NCBI GenBank assembly: GCA_905371725.1
Contig: CAJPML010000102.1
Coordinates: 1 to 5,015, forward strand
From: Leptotrichia sp. oral taxon 215
Lineage (GTDB): Bacteria > Fusobacteriota > Fusobacteriia > Fusobacteriales > Leptotrichiaceae
DNA length: 5,015 nucleotides
Reading direction: 5' to 3'
In this document: one piece after another, positions 1 to 5,015 of the stretch
Layout: each line of letters starts with the position of its first letter
Numbering within the stretch: the stretch's first letter is position 1
Program-made: the position numbers and the translations under genes
The notes under the pieces: model-generated
What the model saw: the letters and a program-made list of their open reading frames with translations, nothing else
The model's database searches: none
Told to the model about the DNA's origin: nothing

Positions 1-256
1 GCCGGGGAGTTAGCGGTGCCCTGTATCTACAACCCGCTTTAGTAGAGGTGATGTCGGACCTAAGGGAAATTTTAGTATCAAAGCCTTGCATTAAGGATGT
101 TGAGAAAATAGTCCTGTATTGTAGAGAGTCAGCGAACCGTGTCAGAGCGGGAACGAAGCAGCACTAAGTTGATTTCTCTAGGTTTACAGGGTAGCTGTTT
201 TTGAGTCTTTAGTGTAAGAAACCGGTGGTAAGATTCTCTCGAAGGTTCGATGTATG
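1..256 (+). ncRNA. ffs: Signal recognition particle RNA, large Bacillus-type (5' end cut off)
   Basis: This is the RNA scaffold of the signal recognition particle. It binds Ffh and directs ribosomes making membrane or secreted proteins to FtsY. The left part (about 4-48) matches the Alu domain of Bacillus scRNA: GGGGAG, then TAGCGGTGCCCTGTA, then AACCCGCTTTAGTAGAGG. The Ffh-binding domain IV lies at about 131-168, with GAACCGTGTCAG on the 5' side, a GGAA tetraloop at 150-153 and GAAGCAGCAC on the 3' side. Helix pairing supports the call: TAGAGA (122-127) pairs with TCTCTA (175-180), and CCTGTA (113-118) with TACAGG (185-190). The 3' end resembles the Bacillus end (GATTCTCTCGAAGG...), giving an end near 256. 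Helix 1 should pair this 3' end with about ten bases left of the window, so the gene is 5'-partial. Identity is secure; both ends are approximate. Domain IV has two unusual positions, described in the findings. Confidence 0.93.
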
Positions 257-303
257 ACAAATAATAATAGTTGAATTAAAATGATTACAATAATGTTGAT
301 AAC

Positions 304-338
304 ATAGCAAGAAAGGAGTTCCTCATTGCTATTTTTTT
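304..338 (+). terminator. Rho-independent terminator after ffs
   Basis: ATAGCAA (304-310) pairs perfectly with TTGCTAT (326-332). An inner AGG/CCT stem around an AGTT loop extends the hairpin past a small internal loop. The right arm runs directly into seven T residues (332-338). It lies about 48 bases past the predicted mature SRP RNA end, so it probably ends the ffs precursor, which would then be trimmed. It also sits 37 bases upstream of the transporter start codon. Confidence 0.8.
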
Positions 339-362
339 GTCACGTGTGATTTGAATTGTCAT

Positions 363-367
363 AGGAG
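363..367 (+). promoter_or_regulatory. Ribosome binding site that sets the GNAT-CDF start
   Basis: AGGAG lies seven bases before the ATG at 375. The same frame is open from a TTG at 351, but that codon has no Shine-Dalgarno sequence in front of it and would place this AGGAG inside the coding region. The ATG at 375 is therefore the better start. Confidence 0.8.
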
Positions 368-374
368 AACTGAT

Positions 375-1646
375 ATGGAAATATTACAATTGGAAAAAAA
401 TGGAGATAATAGGAAAATATTTCAGCAGTTAAAAATACTAGATCCGGATTTTGTATTTCAAAAGGAAAATAGTTCTACCACTCTTTTTTATATTAATGAA
501 GATGAAAAGATTTTAGGGTATGCAATAGTTGAACTTGCTGAAAAGGCATGCCTGAAAAGAATATTTGTTAATAGAAAGCTTAGAAATAACGGTTTTGGCT
601 CAATACTTCTGAAATACATTATAAACTGGCTTATAAATAATAACTTTGACTCGTTAGTTGTTGAAAATCATAAACAGATGAATAATTTCCTTGAAAAACA
701 GCGTTTTGTAAAAAATAAGGATGGATTTTATGAGCTTGGAAATTTCAGGGAAGAAAGAAAACAGAATAAAAGAATGATATTTGTATCAAAATTTGCAATA
801 GTTATAAATATAGTTCTTGCGTTGCTGAAGATAATTTCAGGAAATATTTTTAGAAGTGTGTCGCTTATTTCAGATGGACTAAATTCGCTTTCAGACCTTA
901 TAACGAATATACTGGTAATTATTGGTCTGAAGGTCGGAGAAAATCCTGAAGACGAGGAACATCCCTTTGGACATGGAAAAATAGAATCAGTTTTTAGTGT
1001 GATTATTGGAACTTTTATAATGATTACGGCATTTGATATAATAAAGGAAAATATAATGGGGCTTTTTCAGATGAAAGGGGAAGTTATTTCTTCTCCAATG
1101 CCTGTAATTATAACAGTTATTGTAATAGTTATAAAAATATTTCAACTGTTTTTCATGAAAAATAAGACAAAAGATTACAGAGGAGCACTGATAAATTCAC
1201 TTTTGGAAGATTATAAGGCAGATATAGTCATTTCAATTTCAGTTCTTATGGGAATTTTACTTTCAAGGATAAATCCTGTATTTGATGTATTTGTAGGAGT
1301 TTCAGTGGCGATATACATAATGTATTCAGGCTATAACTTGATAAAAGATAATGCATTAATACTTCTTGATTCACAGGATGAAGAGCTTCTGGAAAGTGTA
1401 AGGAAAGATCTTTCAGAATTTGATGAAATAGAAAATGCTCATGACTTTAGAATGACAACTTCTGGAAAGAATATATACCTGTTTATAGATGTACGTATGA
1501 ATAAGTCAATAACAATAGATGAAGCACATGAAATAACAAATAAAATCTCAAAATTTATAAAACACAAATACAAAAATATAAAAAGGGTTTTAATTCATGC
1601 TGAACCTGTATATGACAATGATTTAATAAGACGTGTATTCAAGTGA
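375..1646 (+). CDS. GNAT acetyltransferase domain fused to a CDF metal exporter, probably manganese
   Basis: This 423-residue protein has two domains. Residues 1 to about 122 form a compact GNAT fold. The acetyl-CoA loop motif RNNGFG is at 70-75, after the beta strand LKRIFV, and is followed by a helix and the strand SLVVEN. Residues about 133-423 form a whole cation diffusion facilitator, with six predicted membrane helices (about 135-155, 160-187, 204-225, 241-261, 280-297, 301-320) and a cytoplasmic C-terminal domain. CDF hallmarks are SDGLNSLSD in TM2, HPFGHGK at 196-202, HDFRMTTSG at 356-364 and IHAEP at 407-411. CDF proteins export divalent metals by proton antiport. By alignment from memory to E. 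coli FieF/YiiP, the membrane metal site is N170, D174, D279 and D283. This matches the Asn-Asp/Asp-Asp pattern of bacterial Mn exporters such as MntE, rather than the His-containing Zn/Fe type. Loop ligands D193, H196 and H200 are kept. The substrate of the GNAT domain is unknown. The CDF assignment is firm, the GNAT domain likely, and manganese is inferred. Confidence 0.92.
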   Translation: MEILQLEKNGDNRKIFQQLKILDPDFVFQKENSSTTLFYINEDEKILGYAIVELAEKACLKRIFVNRKLRNNGFGSILLKYIINWLINNNFDSLVVENHKQMNNFLEKQRFVKNKDGFYELGNFREERKQNKRMIFVSKFAIVINIVLALLKIISGNIFRSVSLISDGLNSLSDLITNILVIIGLKVGENPEDEEHPFGHGKIESVFSVIIGTFIMITAFDIIKENIMGLFQMKGEVISSPMPVIITVIVIVIKIFQLFFMKNKTKDYRGALINSLLEDYKADIVISISVLMGILLSRINPVFDVFVGVSVAIYIMYSGYNLIKDNALILLDSQDEELLESVRKDLSEFDEIENAHDFRMTTSGKNIYLFIDVRMNKSITIDEAHEITNKISKFIKHKYKNIKRVLIHAEPVYDNDLIRRVFK

Positions 1647-1664
1647 TAATTTTTAAAATAAACA

Positions 1665-1693
1665 TTGAAAAAAAGTAAAAAAAATGCTATTAT
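1665..1693 (+). promoter_or_regulatory. Sigma70-type promoter for pfkA-pyk
   Basis: The -35 box TTGAAA (1665-1670) and -10 box TATTAT (1688-1693) each match consensus at five of six positions and are 17 bases apart. The spacer is A-rich. The start of transcription should fall near 1700, leaving a leader of about 37 bases before the pfkA start codon. No operator or riboswitch is visible in that leader. No terminator for the upstream transporter gene was seen, so read-through into pfkA is also possible. Confidence 0.72.
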
Positions 1694-1736
1694 TTATCCG
1701 ATATAGAAAAGCGGAAAAGACAGAAGGAGAAAAAAT

Positions 1737-2699
1737 ATGAAAAAAATTGCAATTTTAACAAGTGGAGGAGATTCACAGGGGATGAATACCGCTGTAAGAG
1801 CTGTAGCTAAAAGTGCTATGACTAAAGGAATAGATGTTTACGGTGTAAAAAGAGGATACAAAGGTCTATATGAAGATCAGATATTTCAGATGACAGCACT
1901 TAATGTAAGTGGAATTGCAGATCAGGGAGGAACAATTTTACTGTCGGCAAGATTGCCGGAGTTTAAAGATCCCGAAATAAGAGCTAAAGCAGCAGAAAAC
2001 TTGAAAAAAAGAGGAATAGATGGATTAGTTGTAATAGGTGGAGACGGTTCATTCCACGGGGCACATTACTTATATACAGAACACGGAATAAAGACAATAG
2101 GAATACCTGGAACAATAGATAATGATGTTGCAGGAACAGATTATACAATCGGATATGATACAGCTTTGAATATAATACTTGATGCGATTTCAAAAATAAA
2201 GGATACAGCAATTTCTCATGAAAGAACGTATCTTATAGAAGTTATGGGGAGAAACTGTGGAGATCTTGCACTTTATTCTGCAATAGCAGGAGGAGCAAGT
2301 GGAGTTCTTATTCCAGAAGTTGAATTTTCAATAGATGATTTGGCTGAAGTAATTAAATTTAGAAGAGAAGAAGGAAAACTTTATGATATAATCATCGTAG
2401 CTGAGGGAGTAGGAAATGTTGTAGAAATTCAGAAGGAGCTTTCAAAAAAGGTAAATACAAGTATAAGAGTTACGATTTTGGGACATGTTCAAAGAGGAGG
2501 TTCTCCTACTGCATCTGACAGAATAGTTGCAACAAGAATGGGTGTAAAAGCTGTCGAATTACTTGTAGCAGGTGAAGGTGGACTGATGGTAGGAATTCAA
2601 AGTGAAAAAATTACTACTCACCCATTATCATATGCATGGGAAAATTATTCAAAAAGCTCATTTGCTGATTATGCAATAGCTAATATGTTGTCATTATAA
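1737..2699 (+). CDS. pfkA: ATP-dependent 6-phosphofructokinase
   Basis: This cytosolic glycolytic enzyme phosphorylates fructose 6-phosphate to fructose 1,6-bisphosphate using ATP. At 320 residues it matches the usual length of bacterial PfkA and is co-linear with the E. coli enzyme. Visible motifs are GGDSQGMN (10-17), the nucleotide site GGDGS (101-105), the catalytic PGTIDND (124-130, base D128), EVMGRNCGD (168-176) and GHVQRGGSP (249-257). Substrate residues T126, R163, R172, E223, R244, H250 and R253 are all present. Gly at 104 and Gly at 125 mark the ATP-dependent class; PPi-dependent enzymes carry Asp and Lys there. Several residues of the E. coli effector (ADP/PEP) site are changed: A54, G59, S188, E212 and Y216 replace Arg, Asp, Glu, Lys and His. 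Allosteric control may therefore differ. The start is supported by AGAAGGAG at 1722-1729, seven bases upstream. pyk follows after 53 bases, probably in the same operon. Confidence 0.97.
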   Translation: MKKIAILTSGGDSQGMNTAVRAVAKSAMTKGIDVYGVKRGYKGLYEDQIFQMTALNVSGIADQGGTILLSARLPEFKDPEIRAKAAENLKKRGIDGLVVIGGDGSFHGAHYLYTEHGIKTIGIPGTIDNDVAGTDYTIGYDTALNIILDAISKIKDTAISHERTYLIEVMGRNCGDLALYSAIAGGASGVLIPEVEFSIDDLAEVIKFRREEGKLYDIIIVAEGVGNVVEIQKELSKKVNTSIRVTILGHVQRGGSPTASDRIVATRMGVKAVELLVAGEGGLMVGIQSEKITTHPLSYAWENYSKSSFADYAIANMLSL

Positions 2700-2742
2700 T
2701 TACTGGCAATGAAAATTATTTTTAGAAACTTAAGATATTTAT

Positions 2743-2748
2743 AGGAGG
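2743..2748 (+). promoter_or_regulatory. Strong ribosome binding site of pyk
   Basis: AGGAGG is a full anti-Shine-Dalgarno match, four bases before the ATG at 2753, which is rather close. In-frame ATG codons at 2762 and 2774 would be 13 and 25 bases away. The 2753 start is favoured, and 2762 is the only serious alternative. Nothing resembling a good promoter was found in the 53-base gap after pfkA. Confidence 0.7.
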
Positions 2749-2752
2749 AAAA

Positions 2753-4183
2753 ATGAAACATATGAAAATAAAAATGACAAAAGTCATTTGTACAATAGGA
2801 CCAAAAACTGAAAGTGCAGAAATGTTACAAAAATTAGTTCAAAATGGAATGAATATAATGAGATTGAATTTCTCACATGGGGATTATGAAGAACATGGAG
2901 GAAGAATTGAAAGACTTAGACAGGTAACAGATAACACAGGAAGATATATAGGAATATTACTTGATACAAAGGGACCTGAAATAAGAACAGGAAAATTAGA
3001 AGGTGGAAATGACATCGTACTGGAAGCTGGAAATAAAATAACAATTACAACAGATTATTCTCATGTAGGTAACAAAGATAAAATATCAGTTTCATATCCA
3101 GGAATCGTAAATGATCTGAAACCAGGAAATACAGTTCTTTTAGATGATGGACTTGTTGGTTTGGAAGTACTGGAAATAAAAGGTAACGAAATATTATGTG
3201 AAATAAAGAATACAGGAGAATTAGGAGAAACTAAAGGAGTTAACCTTCCAGGAGTTTCTGTAGGATTGCCTGCATTAGCTGAAAAAGATATAGCTGATTT
3301 AAAGTTCGGTTGTGAACAGGAAGTTGACTTTGTTGCAGCTTCATTTATAAGAAAGGCATCAGATGTTGCTGAAGTTAGAAAAGTTCTGGATGACAATGGA
3401 GGATCAAAAATACAGATTATTTCTAAAATAGAAAATCAAGAAGGTGTAGATAACTTTGATGAAATTCTTGAATTAAGTGATGCAATAATGGTAGCAAGAG
3501 GAGATCTTGGGGTAGAAATACCTGCAGAAGAAGTTCCGTTTATGCAGAAAATGATGATAAGAAAATGTAACAAAGCTGGAAAACCTGTTATAACTGCAAC
3601 ACAAATGCTTGATTCAATGATTAGAAATCCAAGACCTACAAGAGCAGAAGCAGGAGACGTTGCAAATGCTATCTTAGATGGTACTGATGCTGTAATGCTT
3701 TCAGGAGAGTCTGCAAAAGGTAAGTATCCTGTAGAGGCTGTTAAAATGATGGCGGATATTTCAAAAAGAACTGACGAATTTAAGAAATATAAAAATATTG
3801 AAATTCCTGAATCAGCGAATATAACTGTAACAGAAGCAATTTCAAGAGGAGCGGTAAGTTCATCAGAAATACTGGATGCAAAATTAATCATCTGTTGGAC
3901 TAAAACAGGAAGAGCTGCAAGAATGATAAGAAAATATGGACCTACAGTACCAATAATCGCTCTTACAGATAGTGAGCAGACAGCAAGACAACTGGCTTTA
4001 GTAAGAGGAGTTAGAGCATACGTTGCAAAAAATCTTGATGTAGCTGATGATTTCTTCAAAAAAGCTAAAGAAATCGCTTCAGTTCACGAAGAAGTTAAAA
4101 ATGGAGATTTAGTAGTACTTGTTACAGGAATTTCTGAAACTGGAACAACAAATACATTCAAAATTGAAAGAATCGGAGAATAA
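2753..4183 (+). CDS. pyk: Pyruvate kinase
   Basis: This enzyme transfers phosphate from phosphoenolpyruvate to ADP, giving pyruvate and ATP in the last step of glycolysis. At 476 residues it is close to E. coli PykF (470) and lacks the extra C-terminal PEP-utiliser-like domain found in Bacillus. The order is barrel domain A, with B domain inserted at about 75-172, then C domain from about 360. Active-site residues are visible by alignment to the rabbit enzyme: R37, N39 and S41 in MRLNFSH, D71 in DTKGPEIRTG, K225 and E227 in ISKIENQEG, D251 in ARGDLGVEIP, and T283 in ITATQML. E76 in GPEIRTG is the Glu that marks K+-dependent pyruvate kinases. The C domain has TKTGRAA (383-389) and a GTTNT loop (464-468), the region that binds sugar-phosphate effectors in relatives; which effector acts here cannot be told. 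The gene lies 53 bases after pfkA and ends before a strong hairpin, so pfkA-pyk looks like a two-gene glycolytic operon. Confidence 0.97.
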   Translation: MKHMKIKMTKVICTIGPKTESAEMLQKLVQNGMNIMRLNFSHGDYEEHGGRIERLRQVTDNTGRYIGILLDTKGPEIRTGKLEGGNDIVLEAGNKITITTDYSHVGNKDKISVSYPGIVNDLKPGNTVLLDDGLVGLEVLEIKGNEILCEIKNTGELGETKGVNLPGVSVGLPALAEKDIADLKFGCEQEVDFVAASFIRKASDVAEVRKVLDDNGGSKIQIISKIENQEGVDNFDEILELSDAIMVARGDLGVEIPAEEVPFMQKMMIRKCNKAGKPVITATQMLDSMIRNPRPTRAEAGDVANAILDGTDAVMLSGESAKGKYPVEAVKMMADISKRTDEFKKYKNIEIPESANITVTEAISRGAVSSSEILDAKLIICWTKTGRAARMIRKYGPTVPIIALTDSEQTARQLALVRGVRAYVAKNLDVADDFFKKAKEIASVHEEVKNGDLVVLVTGISETGTTNTFKIERIGE

Positions 4184-4222
4184 TAAATTTCAGATTAAAT
4201 AAAAAAAATGGATAAAGAAATA

Positions 4223-4262
4223 AAATAAAGGGAGCTGCGGAGTGAGAAGCTCCTCTTTATTT
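4223..4262 (+). terminator. Rho-independent terminator after pyk, possibly bidirectional
   Basis: AAATAAAGGGAGCT (4223-4236) pairs with AGCTCC (4248-4253) and CTTTATTT (4255-4262). This makes a 14-pair stem with a single bulged T (4254) and an 11-base loop. The GC-rich core is flanked by A residues on the left and T residues on the right, so it could stop transcription from either side. It sits 39 bases past the pyk stop codon and ends 27 bases before the recR start codon. Confidence 0.82.
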
Positions 4263-4278
4263 ATAAAAATTGTAATAA

Positions 4279-4284
4279 AAGGTG
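4279..4284 (+). promoter_or_regulatory. Ribosome binding site that sets the recR start
   Basis: AAGGTG lies five bases before the ATG at 4290. The frame is also open from a GTG at 4242, but that codon lies in the loop of the terminator hairpin, has no proper binding site, and would add 16 residues not found in RecR proteins. The ATG at 4290 gives the usual RecR N-terminus. Confidence 0.78.
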
Positions 4285-4289
4285 AAATA

Positions 4290-4880
4290 ATGAAAAAATT
4301 AGATGAGCTTATAGAAGTTTTTGGGAAATTACCTGGAATAGGTAAAAAAAGTGCTATGAGAATAGCTTTTGATATACTTGGAAAAAGTGAAATCGAAATC
4401 GAAAGTATGCTTTCGACTATTAGGGAAGCATATACTAACATAAAACACTGTTCAATCTGCGGGAATTTGTGTGAAGGTGAAATATGTGAAATCTGTTCAA
4501 GTGAGAAAAGAGATAAAAGTGTTATATGTGTAGTAGAGAGTGTAAAGGATATAATTGCTTTTGAGAAGTCAGAGACATATAACGGTCTTTACCATGTACT
4601 TGGAGGGAAAATAGATCCTCTTAATGGAGTAACGATAGAAGATTTAAATATATCAGAACTGATAAAAAGACTTGACGAGAAAGATGTGCAGGAAGTAATA
4701 CTGGCCTTAAATCCTGATATGGAAGGAGAAACGACAGCACTTTACCTTATAAAGATGATAAAAAATAAGGATATAAAAGTATCTCAGATTGCAAGTGGAA
4801 TTCCTATGGGTGGAAATATTGAGTTTACTGATATGGCAACATTGGGAAGATCTCTTGAAGGAAGAAGGGAAATAGAATAA
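4290..4880 (+). CDS. recR: Recombination mediator protein RecR
   Basis: RecR forms a ring-shaped clamp that works with RecO (and RecF in many bacteria) to load RecA onto single-stranded DNA coated with SSB, for gap repair and recombination. At 196 residues it has the usual length (about 200). The domains are in standard order. A helix-hairpin-helix (KLPGIGKKSAMRIAF, 13-27) comes first, followed by a four-cysteine zinc finger with C54, C57, C66 and C69. Next is a Toprim domain from about 78, with E83 in VVESVKD and the acidic NPDMEGE at 141-147. The C-terminal segment GIPMGGNIEFTD (170-181) leads into TLGRSLEGRRE. In many bacteria recR follows dnaX and the ybaB/yaaK gene. Here it follows pyk and is separated from it by a terminator. 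I see no strong promoter of its own; a weak candidate is TTCAGA (4189-4194) with GATAAA (4211-4216). Confidence 0.96.
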   Translation: MKKLDELIEVFGKLPGIGKKSAMRIAFDILGKSEIEIESMLSTIREAYTNIKHCSICGNLCEGEICEICSSEKRDKSVICVVESVKDIIAFEKSETYNGLYHVLGGKIDPLNGVTIEDLNISELIKRLDEKDVQEVILALNPDMEGETTALYLIKMIKNKDIKVSQIASGIPMGGNIEFTDMATLGRSLEGRREIE

Positions 4881-4978
4881 ATAATTTATTTATGAATGGG
4901 AAAATATAAATTACTGTATCTGAAAATTCTATGTAGAAAAATACTGATTAAAAATTTTAGAACTTTATCAAATAAAAA

Positions 4979-5007
4979 TTGACAGAATCGAAAAAATAAT
5001 TTATAAT
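4979..5007 (+). promoter_or_regulatory. Perfect consensus sigma70 promoter reading out of the window
   Basis: TTGACA (4979-4984) and TATAAT (5002-5007) both match consensus at all six positions, with the ideal 17-base spacer. About 30 bases upstream are almost pure A/T and could act as an UP element. Transcription should start near 5014, at the window edge, so the driven gene is not visible. The preceding stretch from 4881 is noncoding, AT-rich and has no clear terminator for recR. Confidence 0.85.
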
Positions 5008-5015
5008 ATATTTAC

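Noticed and set aside
351..374. An eight-residue N-terminal extension of the transporter from a TTG codon at 351
   Set aside because: There is no ribosome binding site before the TTG, while AGGAG at 363-367 fits the ATG at 375 well.
257..374. A possible metal riboswitch upstream of the transporter
   Set aside because: No yybP-ykoY or other known riboswitch consensus is visible; the structure present is a simple hairpin followed by T residues.
2700..2752. A separate promoter for pyk
   Set aside because: Possible -35 and -10 boxes in this 53-base gap match poorly or are wrongly spaced, and co-transcription with pfkA explains expression better.
3436..4059. A long open frame (207 codons) on the minus strand inside pyk, with shorter ones at 1984-2211 and 3061-3396
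   Set aside because: They lie fully within clear conserved genes, show no recognisable domain and arise from the biased codon use of the real genes.
4242..4289. A 16-residue extension of RecR from a GTG codon at 4242
   Set aside because: The GTG lies in the loop of the terminator hairpin, and RecR proteins normally begin close to the Met at 4290, which has its own AAGGTG.
4190..4441. A minus-strand open frame of 83 codons spanning the pyk-recR gap
   Set aside because: It runs through the terminator hairpin and the start of recR. The product is low-complexity and hydrophobic, with no recognisable domain.
4875..4893. A small inverted repeat of A/T bases at the end of recR (AATAAA/TTTATT)
   Set aside because: It has no G or C in the stem and no T run after it, so it is unlikely to be a working terminator and is expected by chance in DNA this AT-rich.

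Overview
The window comes from a very AT-rich bacterial chromosome, with heavy use of AGA and GGA codons and A/T-ending codons. Every gene reads left to right. The protein sequences and the codon style suggest Fusobacteriota, possibly Leptotrichiaceae. This is an inference from how the proteins look, not from a search. No phage, insertion sequence, CRISPR array or defence gene is visible, and I regard the window as mainly core chromosome.

Layout. Positions 1 to about 256 hold a large, Bacillus-type signal recognition particle RNA (ffs/scr), missing roughly its first ten bases at the window edge. A factor-independent terminator follows at 304-338. Next is a 423-residue protein (375-1646) that joins an N-terminal GNAT acetyltransferase domain to a complete cation diffusion facilitator (CDF) metal transporter. 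A good sigma70-type promoter (1665-1693) then precedes a glycolytic pair, pfkA (1737-2699) and pyk (2753-4183), separated by 53 bases and probably co-transcribed. A strong hairpin (4223-4262) ends that unit. It is followed by recR (4290-4880), a recombinational repair protein. The last 135 bases are AT-rich and noncoding, and they end in a perfect consensus promoter (4979-5007) that must drive a gene beyond the right edge.

How the genes work together. PfkA and Pyk catalyse the committed entry step and the ATP-yielding exit step of glycolysis, so a shared transcript makes sense for a fermentative organism. The CDF fusion is probably a divalent-metal exporter. Its membrane metal-site residues (Asn and Asp in TM2, Asp and Asp in TM5) match the pattern of bacterial manganese exporters, and a link to Mn/Mg-dependent glycolytic enzymes is only speculation. 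ffs and recR are housekeeping genes for protein targeting and DNA repair.

The points most worth a second look are the GNAT-CDF fusion, the loss of most known allosteric-site residues in an otherwise intact PfkA, unusual bases in the most conserved part of the SRP RNA, and the perfect promoter at the right edge. I did not find a convincing undescribed multi-gene system.
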